Translations under genes and position numbers: made by a program
Shown here: one piece after another, positions 22,659-35,323 of the stretch
Numbering within the stretch: the stretch's first letter is position 1
How the letters are laid out: each line of letters opens with the position of its first letter
The notes under the pieces: generated by a model
What the model was told of the DNA's origin: nothing
What the model saw: the letters and a program-made list of their open reading frames with translations, nothing else
The model's database searches: none
Origin: Bretschneidera sinensis
Taxonomy: Eukaryota; Streptophyta; Magnoliopsida; Brassicales; Akaniaceae
Direction of reading: 5' to 3'
Length of the DNA stretch: 64,000 nucleotides
Assembly: GCA_023935145.1 (NCBI GenBank)
Contig: CM043700.1
Location: 22,643,501-22,707,500, forward strand

Positions 22659-25600
22659 TCACTGATAAATTTTTTGGAGATTCTCCGCGTTCCAAGTGCG
22701 GGGGATAGGTTTGCCATCCATATCCTCGAGCTCATAGGCCCCGACCCGACAAAATTTTCGGATCCGGTAAGGGCCCTCCCAATTTGAAACTAGCTTTCTC
22801 GTCTCGCGAGGATGGGACACTTCGCTCTTCCGAAGGACGAGGTCATGTAGCTTGAAGTCCCTGAGACGAACCCAAGAGTTATAGTATCGAACAGCCCTCT
22901 GCTGGTAGGCAGCCAGGCTGATTTGGGCTTTATCCCGAGCTTCGTCAACCAAATCTGCATTCATCCTTAATCCTTCTTCATTGATACTTGGTTCAAAGCA
23001 TTGTACTCGTATTGATGGGACCCTGATTTCAAGAGGGATGAATGCCTCTGATCCATATGTCATGAAGAATGGAGTTTCTCTTGTTGGCGTTCGTATTGTC
23101 TTCCGATAGGCCCAAAGGATATTGGAGAGCTAGTCAGCCCACTGCTTATCTGCCTCATTAAGTCCCCTTCTGATTCCTTGGAGAAGTGTTCTGTTGGTTA
23201 CTTCAGCCTGGCCATTAGCCTGTGGATACCCAACAGATGAGAACCAGTGCTCGATATGGAGGTCATCACAGAATGTCTGAAATCGGGAGCTATCAAACTG
23301 CTTCCCGTTGTTCATGATCAATACTCGAAGGATCCCGAATCGGTATACTATTGACTTCCAGACAAAATTTCAGGTTTGGTAATCCGTGATGCTGGCTAAA
23401 GGCTCTGTCTCGACCCACTTAGTGAAGTAATCAATAGCCATGATGGGGTGCTTCTTCTGTCCGATAGCAGTGGGGAACAGGTCAAGGATGTCCATCCCCC
23501 ACATAGTGAAAGGGAAGGGGCTGGTGATGGAGACAAGAAGGTTAGCAGGTTTGTACGATATTGGAGACCATCGTTGATAGTTCTCATATTTCTGGACCAG
23601 TCAGCTGCATCATCTTTCATTTTGGGCAGTAGTATCCTTGGCGAAGAACTTTGAAGGCTCAGGCCCGGGCTCCCAAGTGTTTCCCATATATTCCTTTGTG
23701 GACTTCTCGGATAGCATAATTGGCCTCCCTCGGCCAGAGGCATCGTAGGTAAGGCAGGGTCAGAGCCCTTTTGTACAATTTTCCTTCCATGAGGATGTAT
23801 CGAGCGGCACCAAAGATTAGCTTCATGGCTTGATCCTTCTGTTCTGGTATCGTGCCATCTCTTAGATACTGGAGAATGGGATCCCTCCAAGTTGCTCCCT
23901 CTTTTACTGGCAGGATTGGAGCTTTGTTTATACTTAGGACGGAGAGAGTTTCCTGGTAAATAGCTTAGCTTAGCACCAGGTACCGGGAGGAGGCTAGGTT
24001 GGCCAGGGCATCTGCCTTGGAGTTTTCGGCTCGGGGGATCTGAGTTATCCGGAACATCTTGAACACGGTGGCTAGCTCCTTTACTTTGTGGAGATATTGG
24101 GTGAGTTTCTCCCCCTCTAGCCTTAAACTCTCTTTTTACCTGACTCACTACCAACTAAGAGTCGTTGAACGCATCCATAACCTCAACAGCCAATGTTTTG
24201 GCCAATCTTAGACCAGTTAGGAGGGTTTCGTACTCCATTTCATTATTGGAGGTCTTGAACTCAAACCTTAAGCCATACTCGATTTTAGAGCCCTTTGGAC
24301 TACAAAGGATAAGCCATGCCCCACTCCCTAGTGAATTTGAGGATCCATCTGCATGGAGGGTCCATCCCGGGGAATGTCCATCCCGAGGAGGGTCCATTGG
24401 TCACAAATACTGCAGATTCATCCGGGTCTATGGATAGGGTTGTCTCTATAATGAAGTCGGCCAGAGCTTAGCCCTTGATCGCTTATCGGGGCCAGTAGCG
24501 GATGTTAAACTCTCCCAGCTCCACTACCTATTTTACCATTCTCCCAGAAACACTCGGATTATGCAAGCCTTGTCTTAAGGGTTGATCCGTTAGGAGAACG
24601 ATGGTGTGCGCTTGAAAATAAGGTCGGAGTTTTCGTACAGCCATTACCAGGGCGTAGGCCATCTTCTCAATAGGAGTCTCAGCTTCATGTAGAATTCTGC
24701 TGACATAATAAATGGGCTTCTGGATGCTCGCTTCTTCCCGCACCAGGACAGAGGCCACAGTGCTTTCTCCGGCTGACAAATAAAAGAAAAACTCCTCACC
24801 TGAGAGCGGCTTGGTTAAGGGTGGTGGTGAACTTAGGTACTTCTTCAATCCTTCAAAAGTTTCCTGGCAACTTTCGGACTAGGAGAAATCTTTCACCTTC
24901 TTAATGGCCTTAAAGAAAGAAAGGTACCTTTCCGCAGATTTGGACATGAACCGGTTCAAGGCCCTGACTCTTTCGGTGAGCCATTAGACTTCTTTCATGG
25001 ACTTAAGAGGGTCATATCGAAGATGGCTTTTATCTTCTCCAAGTTGACTTTTATTCCTCTCTAGGTGACCATGAACCCTAGAAACTTTCCCTCGGTTACC
25101 CCGAATGCTCATTTAGACGGATTCAACCTCATATTATGCTGGTGCAATACTCCGAATGCCTCTTGCAAGTTGGAGCAATAGTTCTGTGCTTCGGCACTTT
25201 TGACCAGCATGTCATCCACATAAACCTCCATATTCCGTCATATCTGCTCCTTGAAGATCTTGTTTACCAGCCTCTGATAGGTCACCTCAGCGTTCTTGAG
25301 CCCGAAAGGCATGACTCTGTAGCAGTACAGCCCTCGATCAATGATGAAGGTGGTCTTATCCTGGTCTGGTTTATGCATAAAGATCTGATTGTAGCCGGAG
25401 TACGCATCCATGAAAGAAAGTAGTTCATGCCATGAGGTGGCGTCTACCATCTGGTCAATCCGAGGAAAGAGAAAGTTGTCTTTTGGGCAGGCTTTATTTA
25501 AATTGGTGAATTCAATACAAATACGCCACTTGCCATTGGCTTTGCGGACCATCATCAAATTAGACACCCACTCTAGGTACCTTGCCTCCCTGATAAAACC

Positions 25601-26765
25601 GGCTTCCAGCAGTTTATCTACTTCAGTGTTGATAGCCATCTGGTGTTTGGGGGCAAAGATCCTCTTCTTTTAGATGACCAGCTTGTACTTAGGGTCCACA
25701 TTCAGGCGATGCTCAATAGTTCCAACGCTGATCCCTGGCATGTCCGAGGCCGACCAGGCGAACAGATCTCTATTTTTTCAGAGTAGAGAGAGAAGCTCAT
25801 TCCTGTGCTCTTCGGAGAGGTTTGCACCTATTTGGATGGTTCGGACGGGGTCTTCTCCGAGGGGAACAAAGGTCAATTCCTCCACAGGTCGTCCTCTAGG
25901 TGTCCTCATCTCGTCTCTAAGATCTTATACTTTAAGGAGCAGAGCATCTGTCTTTTTCCATTCTTTGACAGTATTCAGGTAGCAGGCCCAGGAGATTTTC
26001 TGATCCCTTCTGATCACTCCTACACTTTCACTGGTGAGAAATTTGACCTTCAGGTGATAGGTGGAGACAACGGCTTTTAGCTTATTGAGGGTGGGTCAGC
26101 CGATGATCATATTGTATAAGGAGGGCTACTTGACTACCAAGAAGGTGGTCTGTACTGTGGAGGTCCTTGGCGCTGTTCTTATAGTTACGGGGAGGACTAT
26201 ACTTCCTTCGGCGAACACTGGAGATCCTCTGAACCATAGAGGGGGGCTGGGGCTCGCTCTAGATGCCCATCCTTCAGCTCCATGCATTGGAAGACATTAT
26301 GAAACAATATGTTCGCTGAGCTTCCATTATCAATTAGGACCCGCTGGACTTCATGATTAGCCACCAGGAGAGAGAGTACCACCGCACCATCGTGAGGAGT
26401 CTGCACACCTCTAGGTCATCTTTAGTAAAAGAGATTACCGGCACTGTCCTCTTTCTTTTATGGGGACCGCTGACGGAAGTTGCGGCCCTGGTGTATGCTC
26501 TACTGCTCTGCCCAGAGCTACCTCCCGCGATCGGGCCTCCGTAAATTGTTTTGATGATACGGGTGGTTGTGGCCACCTCTGGCTTCTTCTGACTGGGCCC
26601 TTCTTGCTCAGTCCGGGGGTTTCTTTACGGATCCCACTGCTTTTTTTGTTGGCGATAGGGATGCCCAGCATCTCTTCTTGGCGGTGCAAGCTCATCCCTT
26701 CTCCGGGGTTCGGTAAACTCCTTCTGGTATCCCTGGTTGATAAAAGGTTCAATATACTCTTTTAG
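22659..26765 (-). pseudogene. Broken pol of the Tat element (protease, RT, RNase H, aRNase H, integrase)
   Basis: Reading leftwards: an aspartic protease with a LIDNGSSANIL active-site block (26406-26197); reverse transcriptase with NKACPKDNF, MDAYSGYNQI, MPFGLKNA and a YVDDM motif (about 25640-25200); RNase H (24848-24528); a second, archaeal-type RNase H with LHADGSSN and NNEMEYE (24397-24155); then integrase (about 23760-22659) with QANGQAEVTNRT and a C-terminal block NWEGPYRI. The integrase motif normally read as DNG is NNG here (residues near 23310), so a catalytic aspartate is lost. Stops and frame shifts separate nearly all domains. It shares the element with an upstream gag and a downstream antisense gene. 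It is not functional. Confidence 0.85.
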
Positions 26766-27198
26766 GTCGCGGCACTCCTTATTGTTATAACCATAGTTCT
26801 TTTGGAACCGGCACCACCGTCTCTAGTCTCCCCCTAGATACGGCTTCCTGGGCGGCCACTGGAGAACAGATTTATCTTGGAGCTGCATGAGGATGTTGGT
26901 CCTAGTGGCATTGAGGGGAGTGAAGCCGTTAACGTGAATGTGGGGTCTATACCTATTCTTCTGGTGAGGTTTCTTGACTGTCCCCCTCTGGGGGTCGGGA
27001 TCCTTTCTCTTCTTCTCAGCTTCTCCTTCTCTCTATCTTCTAAAGGCTTAGTCATCCTCTGCCAACATGTACCTCTCAGCTCGGGCCAGGATCTCATTCA
27101 TGTCTCTAGGCGGGCGCCTAGTTAATTTGGAGCTGGGGCTGAAGATGCCAGACCTCAATCCATTCTTGAACGCCATTACTTGGACATTTGGGTCGAGG

Positions 27199-28020
27199 TC
27201 AGGAATCTCCCAGGCCACTATATTGAATCAAGATATGTAGGCTCGAAGCCTTTCCCCTCGATGTTGGATGATGTTGAAGAGGTTTTCTGAGGTTTTCTTG
27301 GGCCCTTGAGGAAATGCGAGGCAAAGGCATAACTGAGCTTTTGAAATTACTGATGCTTCCTGGTTTTAGACGTAAGTACCAAGTACTTGCTGCCTTCTCG
27401 AGGGTTAAAGGGAAGGCACGGCACATGACTGGGTCGGAGTGTCGGTGCAACATCATAGTCGTTTTGTAGTGCTGTAGGTAGTTCATGGGATCAGTGAAGT
27501 CGTCATACATTCTGACTTGAGGCATCCTAAAGTTGGAAGGAAGCAGGGCCTCGAGAACATCCTCCGTGAATGGAGGGTCTTGGATGCAAAGCTCATCCAT
27601 GATACTAAGATTTCTGTGTCTCAGAGCTAGGTCTATCTTCCCCTCCATTTCTTCAAACTATTTCTCTAAGTTGAGGTTGCTTTTTGAGGAGGAGCACTCC
27701 TTGGATCGGTAGCCACCCAGTGAGGGCTCGGTAAGAGGCTGGTTATAGGGTGGGTCATCGCTGTCGGATAACTTTGCTTGCACTGAAGCTTGGTGAGGAG
27801 AGATGGAAGCTTGGTGGGCTGCTAGGTTGGCTATCATCTTAGAGAGCTCCTAGAATTGAGCTTGAGTCACTGGGGCTTGAAGGTGTGCAGCTGCTACCTC
27901 GTAATGAGAGCACTGCTCTCTAGCAAGGGGCCTCCTGCTTGGTCCAGGGGTGGCATGCTCGGGAATCGTGGGGAACCCGGGTCCAGACTGGTGACTATAG
28001 GCACTGCCTCGGATAGAGGC
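27199..28020 (-). pseudogene. Gag of the Tat element, interrupted by a nested insertion
   Basis: The frame at 27648-27199 carries the gag core pattern seen in Tat elements: PFTEDVLEALLPSNFRMP, then YDDFTDPMNYLQHY, MCRAFPLTLEKAASTWY and LKPGSIS. Upstream codons run to 28020 and continue on the far side of the Athila insertion at 35324-35388, where the ATG (MMPPRNS) lies. A stop near 27894 and further frame changes show that the copy was already decaying. The nucleocapsid-like tail is scattered between 27100 and 26830. The split by a 5-bp duplication (GAGGC) confirms that the two parts were once contiguous. Confidence 0.75.
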
Positions 28021-29472
28021 TGATTACGCCCAAAACATAACGCGGTTATTGTAGTATAGTTTTGGGGTGTCGATTCCACAGGGAAACAAGTTAAGTACAA
28101 CAGAAGGTGTAAACCTCAACACAAACGATAAAAAATTAAAAGAATCTAAGTTGTTTGAGAAAAAGAGTAATTGTGTAAATAAGTTTAAAATAAAAATGAC
28201 AAGGTTCCAGAAATCCTCCCTAGGTTCGTTGCTCTAATCCTAACTTGATTCAGTTGTTTTTATCTCGATTGCAAGTTTCACATCCCAAACAGGCAATCGG
28301 AAAATATTCAATTAAAGCGCATTTATAAATCCTAATGTAATTGTTATGAAATCTTCTTTACTTTCAAGCACACATGACCTAACTTATAAATTATCAAGAG
28401 ACGACGATATATCTAAACGACGATACCGCAGCAATGGACAAATCTATAAAAGAGATCTACCGGACTCAATCACACCCAAACAGGTACACATAAGAAAAGC
28501 CTGACTGAACTTATATGGAAAAGAAGTATGCAACCACCAAAGTTATAATAAATCTACTAATTAAATTAAAGAATAAAACATAACAATATTTAACTAAAAT
28601 AATTCAAACTACAACCGAATCAAATAAAGAAAAAATAAGAACAACTACACCTAGGGATTCATCCCTTCGCCTTGCTTGGAGACTAGTCGGTCATGGGGCT
28701 CATGCGTCCTCGAGTTGCCTCCGGCCTCCCGACGATCATCTCTCCCGACCTTCAAACTTTAAACTTTGGGTTCCTTCTAAAGCCCATCTGGATTGCTCCT
28801 AAAGGCCCTCTGGATTCATCCCCGATTGATTTCCAAAGCTAAAGTGGAGTGGGTCTTATATAGGCAAATACCAAGAGTGCAATGTTTTTTCCATTCGATG
28901 TGGAATGTGAGATATAGAAATACGTTTTCCAACCGATGTGGGATGTGAGATTTAAGCCCAAAATCACGCTGAAATCCCGCACAGCCCACACAGCCCGACC
29001 TTTGTCTACTAAAACTGTCATAACTTTCTCTAGAAAAATCCGTTTGACAAACCGTAAAATTCTCCAGAAAATAGACTTCCGGACCTTTCTAAGAATATAT
29101 GGCTCATCTCATGGTTCTTCTTGTATCAATACAGTTTAATTTTCAAAGATGATTGATCTGTACGGGCAATTCTGGCAATTTAGTGAAACTCCTTTCCAGT
29201 GCGGGCAGCAGTTGTTGCTCTTTTAAGCCCTCCATCTTGTCCTTTCGGAAGCATTTCTTCACTCTAGTATGCCTTAAGTCTTTGTGCTTCAAGCAATGAT
29301 AACTTTTCCTCCTCTTTTGAGCTTAAAGTACCTAAAAATGCGCCGAAATAGATCAATGATCCAAGAATGATACTTTAGAGTTGTTAACGTATAAAAGTGC
29401 AATTAAAACCTAGATCAACCCTAAAATGCTAACAATTAAGTACTGATAAGATGCATTTTATGACTCTCATCA
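28021..29472 (-). repeat. 3' LTR of the nested Athila element (1452 bp)
   Basis: Direct repeat of 33872-35323, identical in length and begins TGATTACGCCCAAAAC. The adjoining CAACCCCCAACTA is the complement of the polypurine tract. Confidence 0.93.
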
Positions 29473-31074
29473 CAACCCCCAACTAGCTTATTGCTAGTCC
29501 CTAGCAATTCAAGCAAAAATAAGAGACAAATTTTATGGTAGGAGTTAAAAACAAAGTAAAGCAATGCTAGCGTTGAATCAAGAGTAATTCACTTTTTGCC
29601 TCAAAAATTGCACATAACATACGACACATAGAATCATTAAATTTCATCTAAGTCCAAAAGTAATCCAAACATCAATCTTAAAATCGTTATTGACTCTTAT
29701 CATCCATCTTACCACAAACCATTAATCCAAACACCCGGATGATTTTATGCATAACATTCATGAATACAAGTCTTGGTTTCTAAAAACATAATAAATAGCG
29801 TGACGTCAATCACAAAAACAAGCTCCATATGCTTACATTTCAAACCACTCTCCACTATTGTAGAAAAATCACACTACATTGGATCAAAAGGTCTTTAATA
29901 AGCTTGTAACGTTAGGCTAAAGAAGAATGGGAAAGATTCACAAGTAAAACAACTCAATCTCTTAGCTTTAATCACAATCACTTTAAGCACTTGATAACCT
30001 TTACTTCCACACCCAACTCTTTCAACCATTTTTCGAGCATTTCTTTCAACAAATCACCATTTTTTTTTCTTTCTTTTTCTTTCTTTGCCATAATTCTTTT
30101 TTTTTTATTTTGGCACATAACCATTCACCTTCTTTTTCATCATCGTTTTTTTTTTCTTATCTTTTTCACAACCCCCAACTTATCTCCTTTAATGTACTTG
30201 GGTTGTGGTAGCGATAATTTTTTTCATATTTCCACCCTTACTCCTTTTAAGTGCTTCTCACAACATGTGTTTAACTAAGTTCTTTAAAAGAAAAGTAAAG
30301 ATAAAATATTTTTTGGCTCATAAAGGTAAGTAAATGGTTTATCCAAAGAAACAAGGCTCAATTTTTCTTTTCAAGAAAAAGGCTCAAATAGGTGACTAGT
30401 GATAAATATAGCAATGGTAGGTTTGAAAGGCTCAAACGGTTCAAAAATGGCCTGTATCATATCCTAAGTAGTGTGCATTATAGGAATTCGCCTCAAGTGG
30501 TTATCATGTAAGTTCTAGAGCTTGTCGAGACCGCAAAAATATTCATAAAATAATCACACATAAAACTTTTCTAAATGTTTAAGACTAATCATACAATCTT
30601 ACCACAAACTAGAGTCTCAAACCAGATCAAGATTGATACTTAAATTAATTTCAAACCGAAGCAAGATTTAACTAATTCTGAATGCTATATGCTATCTCAA
30701 TTAAGTTTATATCATTGACATGTAAATTAACTCTAAGGCAAACACCAAGCATGCTAAAAACAAACAAAAATGACACCAAGCAGTTCAATGATATGCAATA
30801 AGAAATGTATATCTTCCACCCCCAACTTAAGATAGGCATTGTCCTCAATGGAAAAAAACAAAAGTTAAGGAAACTCCCTTTTTAACCAATGGTGTGTGGA
30901 GTTGAAAGTTGTGCACAATCATTTGAACTGCTTCGTTTATTTGTCCCTGAAAAATAAATACTAAAGTAAAACTGGAAAACAGCAAAATAATAATAATAAA
31001 CAAGAAAAAGAAATATGAAAAAACAGTAAAAGTAAAAGGATACGTTGTGAGTTGCCTCCCATGAGCGCTAATTT
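29473..31074. other. Non-coding interior of the nested Athila element
   Basis: No reading frame of interest is seen. A T-rich microsatellite-like tract lies at about 30058-30165. This is where pol and an env-like region would lie in autonomous relatives; I see no env-like frame. Confidence 0.6.
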
Positions 31075-31815
31075 TTATATCTTCAGCCAGACGCTCTTAT
31101 TCTCTCCTCGAAAACATGAGTTAGATGCACCAGCCACTGCTTTGCTACAAAATTTTGTGCTTGTATGCTTTGGTGATGGCAAGGAATACTTAAAGTCCAC
31201 CACATGTGGCTCAAGTGTTTTTGGTGATGCCCATTTACTATCAGTAGTAGGGTATTTGATTCCCGCATCCATGTGACTTCTCTCAAGCAGCTTCTCAAAG
31301 CATGGTTGGCAAGATGTCTTAATAAATTCTTATGGCTTATCAAAAACATCAACAACATTAACAGCATGGGGATAATTTGAAGAATATTTGAACTCAAGAT
31401 TATTAGGAATGAATTTCAAAGAGTTAGAATTATCTTTGATGTACTCATCCTCTTCATGTGGTTGCCATGGGACTCGAAAAACATTTACTTTAAGAGTCCT
31501 ATTTCCAAATGATAATGTCATTAAGTCATTCCTACAATTAATGAGGGCATTGGAAGTGGCAAGGAATGGTCTTCCAAGTATCAAATGAATTATGGACTCC
31601 GTGTTTATAGTAGAAACAGTATCTAAAACCAAAAAATCAACAAAATAGTAGAAATTATCAATTTGCAACAAAACATCTTCTACAATACCTCTTGGTACCA
31701 ATCTATCCGCTAATTGAAGTACCACGGAGGTTGGTTTGATCTCACCTAGACCGAGCTGCAAGTACATGGAGTATGGCATGAGGTTCACACTAGCACCCAA
31801 ATCTAGCAACCACAA
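31075..31815 (-). pseudogene. Protease domain and truncated pol remnant of the nested Athila element
   Basis: The frame at 31815-31330 has an aspartic protease core: LLDLGASVNLMP at the start, where Athila proteins typically have DLGAS, and HLILGRPFLATS further on. After a stop at 31330-31332 the same frame continues to 31075 with CFEKLLERSHMD and LEPHVVDFKYSLPS. This corresponds to the linker that precedes reverse transcriptase in autonomous Athila elements. The similarity ends there, so the deletion removed everything from reverse transcriptase to integrase. The frame is out of register with gag because of a one-base shift near 31820. Confidence 0.75.
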
Positions 31816-33674
31816 GGTTTATTTCCAATTTGGCAAGCCACTGTTGGACAGCCCGGATCTTTATATTTGGACGGTGTCTTGCTACTAATTACAGCACTTG
31901 CTTGCTCCATTAAGAATTCTGTCTTCTTCACATTGTGCCTCTTCTTGAGTGTGCATAGATCCTTGATGATTTTCGCATAGTTGGGGATCTGTTTTATAAC
32001 ATGAAGAAGAAGGAGGTTAATTTTAACATGTTGAAGTTGTTCAAGAATCTCACCTTTTAATGCTGAATTTATCTCCTTAGGCTTAAGGAGTGCTTGAGGG
32101 TAAGGCGCTGGTGGAGAATAATCATCATGGGCCTCTTGTTCCTTGGGGGCTTTATCCTTGTTGCTCAAGTTTGATGGTAGAGTGGGCCCATCAATTTTCT
32201 TACCACTGCGGGTGGTTATGGCATTAACCTCTCTAACATTTTGATTTTCAGGTCCTGAGGTTTGTGCCATATGTTGTCCCCTTGGATTAGGTTGTGGTTG
32301 TAAAGGAAAGTGACCTTGCTCTTGAATCGTCAATAAACTAGTCAACTTGGTGAGTTGACTCTTTATTACCTTTTGTTCCTCTTTGATCACTTGTTGTTCC
32401 TCTAACAACCGTTGATTTATTTTTCCTTGATCTTCAACACTCTTGGCATGTACCTGCATAAATGACTTAAACATATCTTCCAAAGGTAAAGATTGTTGAG
32501 GTGCATTAAATGAGGTTGTTTCCGGTTGCCACTGGGTACTAGAGTGGGCAGGAGGTTGCATATCGAATTTCCAACTAAAATTAGGGTGATTCTTCCAACC
32601 GGGATTGTAGGTGTTAGAGTAGGGTGAGTGTGGTTTCCCAAAGGGTATACCTATAGCATTACACTCTTCCTTCATCTCAAAATAAATTGGACAATCTTTA
32701 GGTAAATGATCTACCCCATTACACACGAAACAAGGCTCATAGGACTCTACCCTAGCAACTGGTTTAGGGGCTCTATTATCCTTTGTTTTTAAGGATTCAA
32801 TTTCCTTAGTTAGGACCTCTAAACAGGTTTTAAGACTGTCCTCTTCCTTAAGTTGGTAAATCCCAGCAGGTTGATTTTTCCTAGTACCTTTCATGGCATT
32901 TGGTTCAGTCCATGTGTGGGCTTTTTCTGATAGGTCATCTAGGAAATCTATGGCTTGGTTTAGATTTTTTTGAAGAAAATTCTCATTGCACATCATTTCT
33001 ATGAACTGTCTTTCCCTACTTAGTAGTCTATCATAGAAATAGCTAACTACCTGCCAACTCTCATACCCATGGTATGGACAAGAATTCAAGAGGTCCTTCA
33101 AACGTTCCCAAACTTGATATAAGGTTTCACTCTCCTTTTGTGCAAAGTTTGAGATTTGTCTCTTGAGGTTGTTGGTCTTATGGGTTGGGAAGTGTTTTTG
33201 GAAGAAAACTCGGGTCATCTCATCCCAACTACCTATGGACCTAGGCCTTAACGAGTACAACCAAGCCTTGGCTTTTTCCTTAAGTGAAAAAGGGAAAAAA
33301 CGAAGTTTGACGGTGTCTATCATATCAGCCCTACTGTGAAAAGCAGTTACTACTTCCTCAAATTCCCTAATGTGGATATAGGGGTTTTCATTCTCAAACC
33401 CATGGAAAGTTGGTAGCCATTGGATCATGCCCGGCTTAAAATCAAGTTGTTGAACATTAGGGGGGAACATGATACATGATGGTGTGGCCGTACGATTAGG
33501 GTGCAAGTAATCCTTAAGTGTCCTAGGGGGTTGATCTTTGTGTTCACTCATTTCTTCGGGACTAGATGGATTGTCAAATAAAGGATTTGAAAAAGAATTA
33601 AATTCTGACTCTAACACAAGCCTACAACCAAATCTACCCATAGTGTCTCTATGTCTGTGCATGTGAGGTAACAA
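31803..33674 (-). CDS. Gag polyprotein of the nested Athila-type element (623 aa open frame)
   Basis: This is a retrotransposon structural protein that would assemble the particle around element RNA. The frame is open for 623 codons. Residues about 90-260 hold the Retrotrans_gag core (HGFENENPYIHIREFEEV, then KAKAWLYSLRPRSI, FPTHKTNNLKRQI and YQVWERLKDLL). A zinc knuckle of the CX2CX4HX4C type (CFVCNGVDHLPKDC) follows near residues 325-340, then a long Gln/Pro-rich stretch with a coiled-coil-like QQ/EE/K segment. The conserved lead-in to protease (YKDPGCPTVACQIGN) is at the end, but a one-base loss just after it shifts the frame and stops translation at 31803 before the protease. The true start may be an internal Met (for example MSEHKDQ). 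It is better preserved than any frame of the surrounding Tat element. Confidence 0.88.
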   Translation of the reverse strand: MLPHMHRHRDTMGRFGCRLVLESEFNSFSNPLFDNPSSPEEMSEHKDQPPRTLKDYLHPNRTATPSCIMFPPNVQQLDFKPGMIQWLPTFHGFENENPYIHIREFEEVVTAFHSRADMIDTVKLRFFPFSLKEKAKAWLYSLRPRSIGSWDEMTRVFFQKHFPTHKTNNLKRQISNFAQKESETLYQVWERLKDLLNSCPYHGYESWQVVSYFYDRLLSRERQFIEMMCNENFLQKNLNQAIDFLDDLSEKAHTWTEPNAMKGTRKNQPAGIYQLKEEDSLKTCLEVLTKEIESLKTKDNRAPKPVARVESYEPCFVCNGVDHLPKDCPIYFEMKEECNAIGIPFGKPHSPYSNTYNPGWKNHPNFSWKFDMQPPAHSSTQWQPETTSFNAPQQSLPLEDMFKSFMQVHAKSVEDQGKINQRLLEEQQVIKEEQKVIKSQLTKLTSLLTIQEQGHFPLQPQPNPRGQHMAQTSGPENQNVREVNAITTRSGKKIDGPTLPSNLSNKDKAPKEQEAHDDYSPPAPYPQALLKPKEINSALKGEILEQLQHVKINLLLLHVIKQIPNYAKIIKDLCTLKKRHNVKKTEFLMEQASAVISSKTPSKYKDPGCPTVACQIGNKPCGC

Positions 33675-33871
33675 AATAATAAAAAATACTATAAAAAGAA
33701 AGAGTAAAATAAAATAAAATAAATTAATACAGCAAGATAAAAGAAGGAACGAAGTTACCGCCTTTACAGCTGCTAAAATGAAAAACTATTTACAGTTCTT
33801 CTACTGTCATGTCAAAAGTTGACAACCTTCCTTGTATTTAAGTGCGTTTCCCCGGCAACGGCGCCAAAATT

Positions 33872-35323
33872 TGATTATGCCCAAAACATAACGCGGTTAT
33901 TGTAGTATAGTTTTGGGGTGTCGATTCCACAGGGAAACAAGTTAAGTACAACAAAAGGTGTAAACCTCAACACAAACGATAAAAGATTAAAAGAACCTAA
34001 GTTGTTTGAGAAAAAGGGTAATTGTGTAAATAAGTTTAAAATAAAAATGATAAGGTTCTGGAAATCCTCCCTAGGTTCGTTGCTCTAATCCTAACTTGAT
34101 TCAGTTGTTTTTATCTCGATTGCAAGTTTCACATCCCAAACAGGCAATCGGAAAATATTCAATTAAAGCGCATTTATAAATCCTAATGTAATTGTTCTGA
34201 AATCTTCTTTACTTTCAAGCACACATGACCTAACTTATAAATTATCAAGAGACGACGATATATCTAAACGACGATACCACAACAATGGACAAATCTATAA
34301 AAGAGATCTACCGGACTCAATCACACCCAAACAGGTACCCATAAGAAAAGTCTGACTGAACTTATATGGAAAAGAAGTATGCAACCACCGGAGTTATAAT
34401 AAATCTACTAATTAAATTAAAGAATAAAACATAACAATATTTAACGAAAATAATTCCAACTACAACCGAATCAAATAAAGGAAAAATAAGAACAACTACA
34501 CCTAGGGATTTATCCCTTCGCCTTGCTTGGAGACTAGCTGGTCATGGGGCTCATGCGTCATCGAGTTGCCTCCGGCCTCTCGATGATCATCTCTCCCGAC
34601 CTTCAAACTTTAAACTTCGGGTTCCTTCTAAAGGCCCTCTGGATTGCTCCTAAAGGCCCTCTGGATTCATCCCCGATTGATTTCCAAAGCTAAAGTGGAG
34701 TGGGTCTTATATAGGCAAATACCAAGAGTGCAATGTGTTTTTCATCCGATGTGGGATGTGAGATATAGAAATATGTTTTCCAACCGATGTGGGATGTGAG
34801 ATTTAAGCCCAAAATCACGCTGAAATCTCGCACAGCCCGCACAGCCTGACCTTTGTCTACTAAAACTGCCATAACTTTCTCTAGAAAAATCCGTTTGACA
34901 AACCGTAAAATTCTCCAGAAAATAGACTTTCGGACCTTTCTAAGAATATATGGCTCATCTCCTGGTTCTTCTTGTATCAATACAGTTTAATTTTCAAAGA
35001 TGATTGATTTGTACGGGCAATTCTAGCAATTTAGTGAAACTCATTTCCAGTGCGGGCAGCAGTTGTTGCTCTTTTAAGCCCTCCATCTTGTCCTTTCGGA
35101 AGCATTCCTTCACTCCAGTATACCTCGAGTCTTTGTGCTTCAAGCAATGATAACTTTTCCTCCTCTTTTGAGCTTAAAATACCTGAAAATGTACCGAAAT
35201 AGATCAATGATCCAAGAATGATACTTTAGAGTTGTTAACGTATAAAAGTGCAATTAAAACCTAGATCAACCCTAAAATGCTAACAATTAAGTACTGATAA
35301 GATGCATTTTATGACTCTCATCA
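33872..35323 (-). repeat. 5' LTR of the nested Athila element (1452 bp)
   Basis: Direct-repeat partner of 28021-29472. The primer-binding site lies immediately inside it at 33852-33871, and the target duplication GAGGC immediately outside it at 35324-35328. Confidence 0.93.

Larger units (their letters stand above)
28021..35323 (-). mobile_element. Nested Athila-type Ty3/gypsy element lacking RT and integrase
   Basis: The two LTRs, 28021-29472 and 33872-35323, are each 1452 bp, begin TGATTA and end TCATCA (plus strand). The flanking 5-mer GAGGC is present on both sides. Next to the right LTR the minus strand reads TTTTGGCGCCGTTGCCGGGG, the primer-binding site typical of Athila/Tat elements, at 33852-33871. 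A GGGGGTT purine tract abuts the left LTR. Gag (33674-31803) and a protease frame (31815-31330) are present, but no reverse transcriptase, RNase H or integrase motif is found anywhere in the 7.3 kb. By eye the LTRs differ at only a few percent of positions, so the insertion is far younger than its Tat host. Movement would have needed enzymes from a relative. Confidence 0.92.
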
